Source of the DNA: Paenibacillus sp. JCM 18996
GTDB taxonomy: Bacteria; Bacillota; Bacilli; Paenibacillales; NBRC-103111
Direction: 5' to 3'
Assembly: GCA_001313085.1 (NCBI GenBank)
Contig: BBFE01000003.1
Location: forward strand, 62,001 to 126,000
Length of the DNA: 64,000 nucleotides
This document shows, piece by piece, positions 22,974 through 33,150 of this stretch. The notes beneath the pieces were generated by a model. That model was not told the DNA's origin. It did no database searches and saw only the letters and a program-made list of their open reading frames with translations. The translations under genes were made by a program, and so were the position numbers. Position 1 is the first letter of the stretch. Every line of letters begins with the position of its first letter.

Positions 22974-23000
22974 GGTTACCTCACTTATGTAAAAGATTGA

Positions 23001-23039
23001 TAAAAAAATTCCCGATGCCATCAGACGGAAGGCACCGGG
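23001..23039 (-). terminator. Terminator or attenuator between WxL and DUF916 genes
   Basis: On the minus strand CCCGGTGCC pairs with GGCATCGGG and is followed by AATTTTTTT. It sits between the WxL stop (23050) and the DUF916 start (22973), so leaky termination could give more WxL protein than partner. Confidence 0.75.
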
Positions 23040-23049
23040 AGGCAGGAGC

Positions 23050-23708
23050 TTAAGGTCCTACGGAAAGTGTCCAGGTCAGTGCGGAAGTATATGGCGTTGC
23101 TGTTGAAGGATAATTTACGGAGTCCGTGTAAGTTGTTGCCGGGTTTAATGTTAAAGCAAGGGCGTTGCTTGGAAATTTGATCTGGTAGCCGCCCATTCCT
23201 TTGTTGGGATCGGCGCTGACAATCTTGACAGAGCTTCCATTATCAATGGCAGCTGTAGCGGGAGCGACCAGATTAGGAAGAGGAGAAGTGGTAATTTTCC
23301 CACCAGCGACAGCGGCTGCAATGATTGTGGAAGGAGCAGTTAAACTTAAAGATCCGAGCGGCAAAGTGCGTGCTGTTGTTCCGGGTTTAAAGCCGCTGGC
23401 AGGAGTGTCTTCGGTGAATTGTTTGGCTTCAACGGAGATTTTCCATCCCGCCCCGGTACCGGTCGCATCATAAGCAATAATTGGGTCAAGATCGGCTTTA
23501 ATCGTTTGCTCGTCCCCTGACAGCGTCGTGTTGAAGTTAATATCACTAGGCACGGAGTAAAAGGCGAGCAGTCCGGGTGTTAATCCGCTTGTCCCTTGTT
23601 GGTGCCGGTTGGACTGAGCAGAGGGGTTGGAGCTGCGGTTGCGAGAGAACTCCCCATCAACGATACCAGTGCGGCTGCGATTCCCAATTTCCTGAGCTTG
23701 CTTTTCAT
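23050..23708 (-). CDS. WxL-domain surface protein
   Basis: WxL proteins attach to peptidoglycan without a covalent link. After restoring one T near 23588 the protein begins MKSKLRKLGIAAALVSLMG, a signal peptide ending near LATAAP. A single WxL domain fills the rest: GAGWKISVEAKQFTED carries the first Trp motif and ALTWTLSVGP the second at the very C-terminus, the usual layout. ATG 23708 follows GAAAGGTGG. A terminator separates it from the DUF916 partner and a palindrome lies in its promoter. Length (~219 residues) is normal for a minimal WxL protein. Confidence 0.85.
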
Positions 23709-23831
23709 TTGTTAATCCACCTTTCAAAATAATTGATAGAAAGATGGTCGGTTGCACCACTGGCTCCATCAAATTCTAGTGCCCAGAATAGCGAATTTGA
23801 CTTCTACGCTCCCATATACGTCTCGACAATT

Positions 23832-23860
23832 ATTATAAGATACAATTTGTATCATCACAA
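23832..23860 (-). promoter_or_regulatory. Promoter of the WxL operon with palindromic operator in the spacer
   Basis: Minus strand: TTGTGA (23855-23860), 17-base spacer, TATAAT (23832-23837). The spacer contains the perfect 15-base palindrome GATACAATTTGTATC at 23839-23853. A dimeric repressor bound there would block RNA polymerase; which one is not known. Confidence 0.65.
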
Positions 23861-23978
23861 TATGCGTGAAGGGTTTTTTTTGTAACGATTTTGTAATGGC
23901 GCACTGCTAATATGGTTAAAAAAAGCTGACAAGCATTGCGGAGCGACCAATAACATTTCTTACAAGGAGGGCCTTAGC

Positions 23979-24110
23979 ATGGAGGATGGCAAATCAGTGA
24001 TCTCCTTAGATATCCGGATGATCCTGCGTGAGCTTGGGTTGGATGGCTCATCCCAACGGATTGGGGATATTTTAACCCGTAAGCCTAATGCGGAGCGGAT
24101 AAAAAAATGA
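23979..24110 (+). CDS. Small protein of 43 residues, unknown
   Basis: A strong ribosome site (ACAAGGAGGG) precedes ATG 23979. The product starts MEDGKSVISLDIRMILREL and continues GLDGSSQRIGDILTRKPN, a plausible small helical protein. It ends at TGA 24108-24110 within an A7 run; with one A less the frame continues as KNEAVEKKSLPEQE to TAG at 24145-24147, which looks more natural. I do not recognise a family. It is divergent from the WxL promoter. Confidence 0.5.
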   Translation: MEDGKSVISLDIRMILRELGLDGSSQRIGDILTRKPNAERIKK

Positions 24111-24147
24111 GGCTGTAGAAAAAAAGTCACTACCTGAACAAGAATAG

Positions 24148-24667
24148 AGAGGACTGCAAATGCATTTACGGTGATAACGGATTTCTTCCGTTATTCTCAG
24201 ATTTCCCGCTCCCCGCTTGACAATAACGCAATTCAATTCCTCTATTTTGGGCAAACAGACTATTTACCCATCCAAGCCAGCGTTTTTTGGCCATAAATAA
24301 CTGCCGCTCAACCTTACCGAGGAACAGGAAGCCAACAGCCGCTGCGACCCCCTACCTCTTTCTTCCCACTGTCAGTGGTCCCCTAACCTTTTATTCCCAT
24401 ACTAGCGGCTGGAACCGCCTGCCTTGTTCTTCCCCCACTCCATAGCTTAAATTTGGGGAGCCTTAGGGTTTCCTTTTTTTATTGGACGGATCTTGCTCAG
24501 AGTTTTTTTAAGCTGGATGTTTAGACAACGATCAAAACGGTTTATTTTCTTGTAGAAGCAAAAGTTCCAACAATAAGCAACAATTACCGACAGGTTTTAA
24601 TATTATTTTAATACAAAAAAAATATTTATTCATGTTAAAATACATCTTTGGAGGGGAGGACATACAA
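24148..24667. other. Intergenic stretch, no gene seen
   Basis: About 520 bases with scattered stops in all frames. Short open frames on the minus strand (24072-24254) have no ribosome site or known motif. No strong terminator or repeat seen apart from the AT-rich promoter-like end near 24590-24640. Confidence 0.4.
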
Positions 24668-25892
24668 GTGGAAACGACCTTAGCTCCTTCAAGCCGGAAA
24701 ATCCGCCCGCGGAAACGCCGGTTGAGAAGGTTTTTTTACAGTTATGATGATTTTGTTTACTGCAGGATTAGGCTTTCTATACTTTACCGGACCAGGGTCG
24801 GATATCCGTATGTTTCTGGCGGAAACGGTGATCACCACCCAGCACAGGCAGTGGGCCTGGCTTCTGGTGGGTACGGCCAAGCGTGATGAAATGATTCAAA
24901 CTCTGCTAACCGATAACGATACAAAAGCAAAGGATCCGCTGAACACCAGCCTGATCAAGCTTGGCAAGCGCCACGCCGGGGAATTGGTAAAAGTGGAGGA
25001 TATCTCCGGGAAGATGTGGCAGGGGAAGATGATGACTGTTTTCGATCCCAAAAGCATCCGTGTAGTGGTTCCAGCTAAACAGGGCGAGGGCGAGAAGATT
25101 ACCGATATGGTGAAGCGGACAGGCGCAGTGGCGGGATTGAATGCCGGAGCTTCGATGATCCTCAAGGCCTGGGCAACGGGTTCGCACCGATCGGGATTGT
25201 GATGTCGAAGGCTAACGTGCTTTACAGCGATCTGGAGGCAGCACTCCTCAACATATAGTAGGTTTTGCCGAGGATGGTACTTTAATTATTGGTAAATATA
25301 CCTTGATGAGCTGAGAAAGCTGAAAGTAAGCGAGGCAGTTTCGTTCTATCCCCGCGTGATTGTAAACGGGAAACCATTGATCACGAGCGGTGACGGGGGA
25401 TGGGGAAGAGCGCCGCGCACGGCAGTCGGACAAAAAAGCGGACGGTACGGTTATCTTTATTGTAATCGATGGACGTCAGACAAGCAGTGTAGGGGCAACG
25501 CTCAAGGAAGTGCAGGACCTATTCCTGGAGCAGGGAGTGATCAATGCTGGATTCCTGGACGGGGGCGCTTCCTCCGAGCTGGTTGTGAACGATGAGCTGG
25601 TCACCCATCCTTCCAGTAAATACGGGGAACGCAGGCTGCCATCGGCATTTCTTGTGTTCGACCATCCGGAGAAAGTGGCTGTAACCAGCCCTTGGAAGGG
25701 CTTGTCTTACATCGATCCGGGCGGTCCTGAATCGCATCCTGAGTATCAGGCAGAGCTGCGCAAAAAAAGGAGGAGGCCCAGGCGAAGGCCGACACGAAGA
25801 GCTCTAAATCGGGTTCGCATTCCAATAATTCGGGCTCTTCCAATTCCGGTTCGTCTTCGGTATCCAGCAACTACGGTACCGCCCACAAATAA
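24668..25892 (+). CDS. Phosphodiester glycosidase family (NAGPA-like) exported protein
   Basis: GTG 24668 follows GGAGGACA. A basic start and one membrane helix (restored at a T7 run near 24731: TVMMILFTAGLGFLYF) anchor it outside. The NAGPA domain shows MVKRTGAVAGLNAGA, GDGGWGRAPRTAVGQK, FIVIDGRQTSS and NAGFLDGGASSELV. Relatives uncap GlcNAc-1-phosphodiesters or act in exopolysaccharide metabolism. The tail, after an A7 repair near 25760, is a Ser/Asn/Gly-rich linker (SGSHSNNSGSSNSGSSS) ending NYGTAHK at TAA 25890-25892. Further breaks are near 25165, 25240, 25300 and 25425. Likely acts on wall or capsule glycans. Confidence 0.75.
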
Positions 25893-26057
25893 AGGTTATG
25901 GCAGCTGGGACGGATAGTCGAGGATCGACTTCCTAAAGGGTACCCGAAGCAGTCTGCATGGGAGACACTGAAGTGGAAAAGCACGTTCTGAGCGAATTTG
26001 CTGGCGTGTGAAAGATGATGGAAAGTGAGCGGATTTATTCCTTTATAATGAATGGCC

Positions 26058-26086
26058 AGGCCCTTGCTTTTAACCAGCAAGGGCCT
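26058..26086. terminator. Inverted repeat, possible terminator
   Basis: AGGCCCTTGCT at 26058-26068 pairs perfectly with AGCAAGGGCCT at 26076-26086 around a 7-base loop. No T run follows, so it may be a terminator of a weak kind after the glycosidase gene or a different structured site. Confidence 0.5.
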
Positions 26087-26231
26087 TCTGCTGCGTTACT
26101 GGTAAATCCACCACACGATCGCTTATTGCTTCTTCAAACGATTGATTTCCAGGTGAACGATTTACGGACACTGATTTTCAAGCTTCGGACGAAAAAAACA
26201 ATACCCATATAAAAAACAGATGTGATATAGT

Positions 26232-26277
26232 GAAAACAAACATAAACAAAAGGCGAAAACAAAAAACAAAACAAAGG
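26232..26277 (+). promoter_or_regulatory. Tandem 23-bp repeat before rhaEW, candidate DeoR operator
   Basis: Two adjacent 23-base A-rich units, both starting GAAAACAAA (26232-26254 and 26255-26277), end just before the ribosome site GGTGG of rhaEW. DeoR family regulators often bind direct repeats near their operon promoter, and a DeoR gene closes this operon. The link is inference. Confidence 0.45.
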
Positions 26278-26287
26278 TGGAAACGCG

Positions 26288-28355
26288 ATGGCGGCAAATC
26301 TGTGGAGCAATGATAAAGCATCGATATGCGCGAGCGGGCTGGAGGAACTGGTCTACCGCTCAAATCTGCTCGGGACCGACCGGTCAGTGGCGAACTGGGG
26401 CGGAGGCAACACGTCGTTGAAGACGATGGTCCGGGATTTTCGCGGGCGTGATGTGGAGATCATGTGGGTCAAAGGCAGCGGCTCCGACCTGGGTACGATG
26501 AAGGCGGGACATTTTACGGCGTTAAGGATGGAGGATATCCGCCCTCTGATCGAGAGGGAGGGCATGTCGGACGAGGAGATGGTCGCGTATTTGAGCCACT
26601 GTATGATTGACATCAAGCATCCCCGCGCTTCGATTGAAACGCTGCTGCACGCTTTCCTGCCTTTCAAGCATGTGGACCATACCCATCCCGACGCGATTAT
26701 CAGCTTATGCTGTGCCGACAACGGCAAGGAGCTCGCCAGCGAGATTTACGGGGACCGTTTCGTGTGGGTGCCTTACGTCCGCCCAGGATTTACTCTTTCC
26801 AAAATGATCGCAGAAGGCGTGCGCAGAAACCCCAAGGCGGAGCTTGTACTGATGGAAAAGCACGGGCTGGTCACTTGGGGAGAAACCTCGGAAGCCTGCT
26901 ATCATCAAACATTATCCATTATCGGAGAAGCGGAAGCTTTTATTGAAGCGAGAGTGCAGGAAGCGAACCTGTTCGGCGGACCAAAAGTTGAAGCGCTTAC
27001 AGAAGCAGACCGTCAAAACGCGGCGGCCGATATCATGCCCGTCATTCGTCAGGCGGTAAGCGACGGCAAGCGGATGATTCTGCCTTTGACGATGCGGAGG
27101 ATGTGCTGCAGTTTGCAAACAGCTCTGACGCGGCCAGGCTCTCCCAGGTCGGAGCGGCCTGCCCGGACACCTGGTGCACACAAAAAATGACGCCGCTCTA
27201 CGTCGAATGGGATCCGGCTTCCGGCGACATCGAAGGCTTGAAGCAAGCTTTGACTGAAGCATTGCCCGGTTCAAGGAAGAGTACAGGGAGTACTTCGAGC
27301 GCAACAGCAATCCCGGCGATGTGATAGGCGACACGGCGCCGCGAGTCATTCTTATCCCGGCGTCGGAATGATCAATACGGGCAAAAGCAAGTTCATGTCG
27401 TTAATCAGCGGGGCTTTGTACCACCGGGCGATTGCCGTAATGCGAGGTGCCGCCGCGCTGGGCCAATTCGTCTCCCTGAGCGAGAACGAGTCGTACAACG
27501 TGGAATATTGGCCGCTTGAGCTGTATAGCTAACGCTCGCTCCCGCGGAGGCCGAGTTCTCGCGCAAGGTGGCTCTTGTAACCGGCGGAGCGGGCGGCATC
27601 GGCAGTGCTACGATTAAGAGGCTGGTTGCGGAAGGAGCGCATGCGGTCATAGCCGACCTAAACCTTGAGGCGCGCAAAACCTGGCGGCCGAAATCAATGC
27701 TTCCTATGGCGAGGGCCGGGCGATTGCGGTACAAATGGACGTCACGAAGGAAGACGAAGTGATTGGCGCGTTCAAACAGGCGGCAATCGCCTATGGAGGC
27801 GTGGACATCGTGGTGAACAATGCGGGTTTGGCTACCTCGAGCCCTTTTGACCAAACTTCTTTGAACGAGTGGAACCTCAATATGAGCGTCCTGGCGACAG
27901 GGTATTTCCTCGTAGCCCGCGAAGCTTTCAAATTGATGAAAGTCCAAGGGACAGGAGGCAGCATGGTGTTCGTCGGCTCCAAAAAAATTCCGTCTACGCG
28001 GGCCGAAGCGCATCGGCTTACAGCACGGCCAAAGCGGCCGAAATCCACCTCGCCCGCTGTATCGCGGCGGAAGGCGGCGAGTACGGTATCCGCGTCAACT
28101 CCGTGCTGCCGGATGCGGTGCTTCAGGGCTCTGCAATCTGGAGTTCCAACTGGCGAAACGAGCGTGCGGCGGCTTACGGAATTGAGCCGGATCAGCTAGA
28201 AGAGTATTATCGCAAAAGAACGACGCTGCTCGTCAACATCTATCCTGCGGATATCGCGGAATCGATTGCCTTTTTTCGCTTCATCCAAAGCGGATAAAAC
28301 GACCGGGTGCATGATCACCGTAGACGGCGGCGTTCCAGCCGCATTCACAAGATAG
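26288..28355 (+). CDS. rhaEW: Bifunctional rhamnulose-1-phosphate aldolase / lactaldehyde dehydrogenase
   Basis: The N-terminal class II aldolase domain cleaves L-rhamnulose-1-phosphate to dihydroxyacetone phosphate and L-lactaldehyde; the C-terminal short-chain dehydrogenase oxidises the aldehyde. Aldolase landmarks: NWGGGNTSLK, WVKGSGSDLGTM, DHTHPDAIIS and LMEKHGLVTWGE. The dehydrogenase starts near 27565 with ALVTGGAGGIGSATI, has NNAGLATSSPF, and after repair SAYSTAKAAE (catalytic Tyr and Lys) and TVDGGVPAAFTR at the end (TAG 28353-28355). Breaks occur near 27085, 27185, 27270, 27345, 27675, 27985 and 28275. Start ATG 26288 follows GGTGG. Same architecture as B. subtilis YuxG. First gene of the rhamnose operon. 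Confidence 0.9.
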
Positions 28356-28397
28356 CAAGAGGCAGACGAAAAAAATCGAACAGAAGAGGTGCCCGTT

Positions 28398-29623
28398 ATG
28401 AGCGATCGCGCATATTCGTTGTTTGAAGAGCAGCAAAAGAACCGCGGAGTGAACCTGGAGCAAGTAAAAGAACGGCTCAAAGCTTTGAAGATTGAAACTC
28501 CTTCCTGGGGCTACGGGGATTCGGGAACGAGATTCAAAGTGTTCAAAAAAAAGCAGGCGTACCGCGGGATCCCTACGAAAAAAATTCGAAGACGCCGCCG
28601 TGGTGCACAGGCTGACAGGGGCTTGTCCGTCCGTCGCCATCCATATCCCTTGGGATAAGGTGGACGATTACGCCAAGTTGAAAAGTCACGCCGAAGAGCT
28701 CGGAGTCGGCATCGGGGCGATTAACCCGAACCTTTTCCAGGAGGATGAGTATATGTTCGGCAGCGTCACCAATTCGGATGCGGATATCCGTCGGAAAGCC
28801 ACGAATCATCTTCTGGAGTGCGTGGAAATCGCCAAAACCGTCGGCTCCCGCGATCTCAGCCTCTGGTTTGCCGACGGTACTAATTACCCGGGCCAGGCCA
28901 ATATCCGCAAACGGATCCAGTGGATGTACGAAAGCCTGAGCGAAATGTATGGTGCCATGACTCCGGACATGCGGATGCTGATCGAGTACAAGTTTTTTTG
29001 AACCGGCATTTTATCATACCGATCTGGCGGATTGGGGCATGGCTTTTAACATGGCTAATAAATTGGGGGATCAGGCGCAGGTACTGGTAGACACCGGCCA
29101 CCATGCGCAGGGCGCCAACATTGAGCATATCGTCGCCTATCTCATCAACGAGGGCAAATTGGGCGGGTTCCACTTCAACTCCCGGAAATACGCGGACGAC
29201 GACATGATTGTCGGTACCGCCAACCTTATGAGCTGTTCCTTATTTTCTATCAGATTCTCGAAGCCGCCCAGGACAGCAGTGCCAATGTTCGCAGAACCGC
29301 CGAAGGGATCGCTTACATGATTGACCAAAGCCATAATATCGAGCCCAAAATCCCGGCCATGATCCGCTCCGTGCTCAATGTGCAGACTCAATATGCCAAA
29401 GCGCTGCTGATCAGCCATGACGAAGTGAGAGAAGTGCAGGAGAAGCAGGATGTAATGGCGGCTGAGGACGCAGTGCGAAAAGCTTTCGAATTCGATGTCA
29501 CTCCTCTGCTGGCCGTGGTAAGGGAAGAGCTTGGCGTGCCGGCCGATCCGATGAAAGCCTTCCTTGAAAGCGGATACACCGAAAAAAATCGCCTCCCGCG
29601 GCGTAGGCGGTGCTTCCTGGTGA
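28398..29623 (+). CDS. rhaA: L-rhamnose isomerase (RhaA/RhaI type)
   Basis: Converts L-rhamnose to L-rhamnulose, the first step of the pathway. Family segments seen: [43 protein letters not shown] and [14 protein letters not shown]. The metal and substrate site follows in [14 protein letters not shown] (joined after a T7 run near 28999) and [18 protein letters not shown]. The end is [10 protein letters not shown], usual for this type. Breaks near 28550, 28580, 28995, 29230 and 29585. Its last codons overlap the GTG of the kinase gene, so the two are coupled. Length ~408 residues. Confidence 0.9.
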
Positions 29624-31089
29624 GCGAAGCGGTTCTGGCCATCGATCTCGGCGCAAGCAGCGGCAGAGGCATCGTGGGACAGCTGCAGAACGGCGGACTG
29701 ACACTGGATGAAATCCATCGTTTTGCCAATGACCCGGTGCAGGTGGGCGACCGTCTGCATTGGGATATCCTCAGGCTGTACCACGAAATCAAGCAGGCCA
29801 TTCTCATCGCGAAGCAAAAAAGGGTACACTATAGTAAGCATGGCCATCGATTCCTGGGCTGTGGATTTCGGCTTGATCGGCCCTTCCGGCGAGCTGCTCG
29901 GCAATCCGTACCATTACAGGGATCACCATACGGACGGCATTATGAGCGAAGTGTTCGCGAAGATTCCTCAGGAAGAGATTTTTTTCCCGGACCGGTATCC
30001 AGTTTCTTCAGTTCAATACTTTATTTCAGCTCTATGCCTTGAAAAAAAGCAGGCTCTCCGCTGCTTGGTCAGGCTGACGCTCTCTTGATGATTCCCGATT
30101 TGCTGAGATATTTTCTGACCGGCGAGAAAATCACGGAGTACACGAACGCGACAACGACCCAGCTGCTGAACGCAAGTACTAAGGACTGGGATACGGCGCT
30201 GTTAAACGGGCTTGGTCTGCCGACGCATCTGCTGCTGCCGCCCTCCCCTCCGGCCAAATCTTCGGCACCCTTCAGCCGTCGGTCTGCGAGGAACTGAACG
30301 TCGAGCCTTTTCCGGTGATAGGCATCGGCGAACATGACACGGCTTCCGCTGTAGCGGCGGTTCCTGCAGACGGAGAGTCATTTGCCTACATCTGCTGCGG
30401 CACGTGGTCCTTGCTCGGCACCGAGCTGAGAGAGCCCGTGCTCACGAGGCAGGCTATGGAATGGAATTTTACGAACGAAGGCGGAGTGGAGGGGACTTAC
30501 CGTCTGTTGAAGAATATTATGGGTCTGTGGCTCATACAAGAGTCCGCCAGGAACTGGATAAAGGAAGGCAGGCAGCGCACGTTTGCCGAGCTGGTCGGGC
30601 TGGCACTGGAAGCGCGGCCTTTCCGCAGCCTGGTCGACCCGGACGATGCTTCCTTCCTGAATCCGCCCCATATGCCGGAGGCGATAAGGCGGTACTGCGC
30701 AGCCTCAGGCCAGCCTGTGCCCGAGACCGAAGGCGAAATCATCCGCTGTGCGATGGAAAGCCTGGCTCTCAAGTACCGCTATACCCTTGAAAAAAGCCGA
30801 ATTGCTCGCCGGAGCTTCTTTCAACGCAGTGCACATGGTGGGCGGCGGAATCAACAACACGGCGTTATGCCAATTTACGGCGAACGCTACCGGCAAGAGG
30901 GTCATTGCGGGACCGGCGGAGGCGAGCGCGATCGGCAATCTGCTGATGCAGTACAGAACCCTTGGGAAGCTGCGGTCTCTGCAGGAAGCTCGGGCGCTGA
31001 TCAGGCAGTCCTTCCCTGTCACAGTTTACGAGCCTCAGGAGCGGGAAATATGGAGCGGAGTGTATTCGGAGTTTGAGAAGCTTTTATAA
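29620..31089 (+). CDS. rhaB: Rhamnulokinase
   Basis: FGGY family kinase that phosphorylates L-rhamnulose. The N-terminal nucleotide site is [16 protein letters not shown], followed by [19 protein letters not shown] and [13 protein letters not shown]-terminal landmarks are [41 protein letters not shown] and [17 protein letters not shown] 29620 overlaps the isomerase stop at 29621-29623. Breaks near 29815, 29990, 30040, 30240 and 30790 are homopolymer slips. About 490 residues, the usual size. Confidence 0.9.
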
Positions 31090-31106
31090 ATAGTGGGTGA
31101 GTCTTT

Positions 31107-31869
31107 ATGCTGGTAGCAGAACGTCTTCAGAAGATCGTCGACACCGTCAACGAAAAAAGGTAGCATACGCGTCACAGACCTCAGCGCATTGTGCAATGTG
31201 ACCGAGGAAACGATCCGCAGGGATCTCGACAAGCTCGAAAAGGAGGGCAAGCTTCTCCGCAGCCACGGAGGGGCGGTCTCCATCAAGGAAACGTTGGCCG
31301 AGACTCCCTATACGATCAGGGAAGTCACCAACATGCGGGAAAAGCAGGCGATAGCTGTAGAAGCGGTGAAGCATATCCTTCCCATGGACACTATCGCGCT
31401 CGACGCCAGCTCCACGGCATGGTATATGGCTAAATTGCTGCCTGATATTCCGGTCACTGTGCTGACCAATTCCGTCAAAGTCGCTTTGGAGCTTAGCCCC
31501 AAAGAGAACATCAAGGTCATCTCCACCGGCGGCGTACTCAGTGCCAAATCGCTGTCTTACGTCGGCTTGGCCGAGCGGGCGCTGGACAGCTACCATGTGC
31601 ACAAAGCCTTCATCTCCGGCAAGGGCGCCCATCCGCAGCGCGGAATCAGCGAAACGAACGAGCTGCAGGCGGCTTTGAAGCGCAAAATGCTGTCCATTGC
31701 AGATGAAACCTACCTGCTGCTGGATTCAAGCAAATTCGGAATGCAGGCTTTGGCGCAGGCCGCTTCCTGGGAGGCCATCCACCATGTCATCACAGATGCC
31801 GGCACAGGGCCTGAATGGATCCGGCAGCTGCAGGAAAATAATGTGTCCGTCACAGTCGCCGGGGATTGA
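31107..31869 (+). CDS. DeoR family transcriptional regulator (rhamnose operon)
   Basis: Starts MLVAERLQKIVDTVNEKG; after an A6 slip near 31155 the helix-turn-helix reads TDLSALCNVTEETIRRDLDKLEKEGKLLRSHGGAV, shown here only by its flanks: ALCNVTEETIRRDLDKLE. The effector domain carries LDASSTAWYMAKLL, TNSVKVALEL, STGGVL and LLLDSSKFG, typical DeoR sugar-phosphate-binding loops. As the last gene of the rhamnose operon it is most likely its repressor, like B. subtilis YulB. It starts 17 bases after rhaB and ends before a strong hairpin. Confidence 0.8.
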
Positions 31870-31885
31870 ACGGCGCCGGCTCATA

Positions 31886-31924
31886 CACGGTCTTCGCTCA
31901 AGCGGAGGCCGTGTTGGTTTCTTT
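31886..31924 (+). terminator. Terminator of the rhamnose operon
   Basis: CACGG...TCGCT at 31886-31897 pairs with AGCGGA...CCGTG at 31901-31913 and is followed by TTGGTTTCTTTT. It ends the operon after the DeoR gene. Confidence 0.75.
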
Positions 31925-31945
31925 TGCGCTAATTCAGCCCGGCCA

Positions 31946-32028
31946 TGGACACAACGTTATGTGACCTGCAATGATAGACTTAACGACGAATGAGGTGTCT
32001 GAGAATGGAAGAGCAGCGCCGGCGATGA
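31946..32028 (+). mobile_element. Left-end fragment of an IS3 family element
   Basis: The 83 bases starting TGGACACAACGTTATGTGACC closely match the left end of the deleted IS3 copy at 60959, through the OrfA start region (GGAAGAGCAGCGCCGGCGATGA). Nothing of the rest of the element follows. A relic or a very short deletion copy. Confidence 0.65.
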
Positions 32029-32053
32029 TTTTTTTCATTCGCCTGGCAGCGGC

Positions 32054-33150
32054 TTAATGTTGGGAGTCGTCGCCAATGGCCTCAAATTCAGCTGATAGCG
32101 ACGTCGATCATCATCCCGCTCCATTTGCGCGACCATTCTTCTTTATCCGTCGGTTTGGAAAAAAAAGCGGTCAATGACCGGTCCCCCCAGCTTGAACGGA
32201 TCCGCCCCCCAGCGCTGCAATTTTTTTTGCAGCAGCTTCACCGTCTGCTCTTTCAGATAGGCCTGGATCTTGTTATCCATATCCGCGATTTCACTGGCAT
32301 CCTCCAGATTTTTTATCCCCCCGGTATTCCTCGATTCTCCCTTTCAACTCCACTCTAATGGCAAGCGACGAATTTTTTTTGTCCAAGGTAATATGGGGGT
32401 TCGCGTGGATATGGCCCAAACCGACGGATAATTCCGGTATAGGGAAATTTTTTAAGATAGTGGAGGTTGTCGACGAGCTGGAATATTTGATCTTCCATAC
32501 CGCGGAGAACTCCAACCAATTTGTCGCGCCTGAACACACCCGTCCCTTCGTACTTGAAACGGTCTTTGTCCACTCTGAACACTGGCATAACAGGGTCCGA
32601 AACCGGGGAGTACAGCCTTTTCACAAATTGATGCAAATTGACTACGGTGAGTTCCCCTTGATTTTTTTTCCTCGTAATGTTTGAACATGCGGTAAAGAAA
32701 ATAATCGACATTGGGCTGGCTGTCCAGCTCGTTGCGGATATACTCTTCGAAATTTCCTTTGAAGATCACAAGATAGAGACGCTGGGAAATATTAGGATCG
32801 GCCATAACCGTATTGATCAGCGTACTGACGCCTTTTCTCGCAAGCCCTTCGCTGATGAACAGCATGCGCAGCTGTCCGGTTTTCACTTCACGGTAATAGG
32901 ATAAATTGAAAGCCTTGTGTGCCTCCCTCTGCAGATCGACCTTGTGGGTGAGCATTTGCTTATTTTCTTTAATCAAAGGAGGGATCAGGGTGCTCACTTT
33001 TAAGCGTCCGTCTCCGGCTTCTTCGATCGACCAGAAAATGACCGGAGCGATTTCTTCAATCCTGTTGTTTTCCACAAGCGGGCCGCATCCCGAAATAAGC
33101 ATAACCCCGCATAAAATGATCGACAGCGCAGCTGCTTTGAACCGGTTCAT
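32054..33150 (-). CDS. Ger(x)C family spore germination lipoprotein
   Basis: C subunit of a nutrient germinant receptor, anchored by lipid in the spore inner membrane. The start MNRFKAAALSIILCGVMLISGCG has a lipobox (LISGC). Body segments such as RMLFISEGLARKGV and LYLVIFKGNFEEYI, and later YEGTGVFRRDKLVGVLRG, are typical of the family. Breaks at T8 runs near 32657, 32540, 32373, 32308, 32220 and 32157 split the gene. The C-terminus is unclear: one reading stops at 32088, another with SAEFEAIGDDSQH ends at TAA 32054-32056. The start overlaps the stop of the permease gene (ATGA), showing coupling. Confidence 0.8.
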
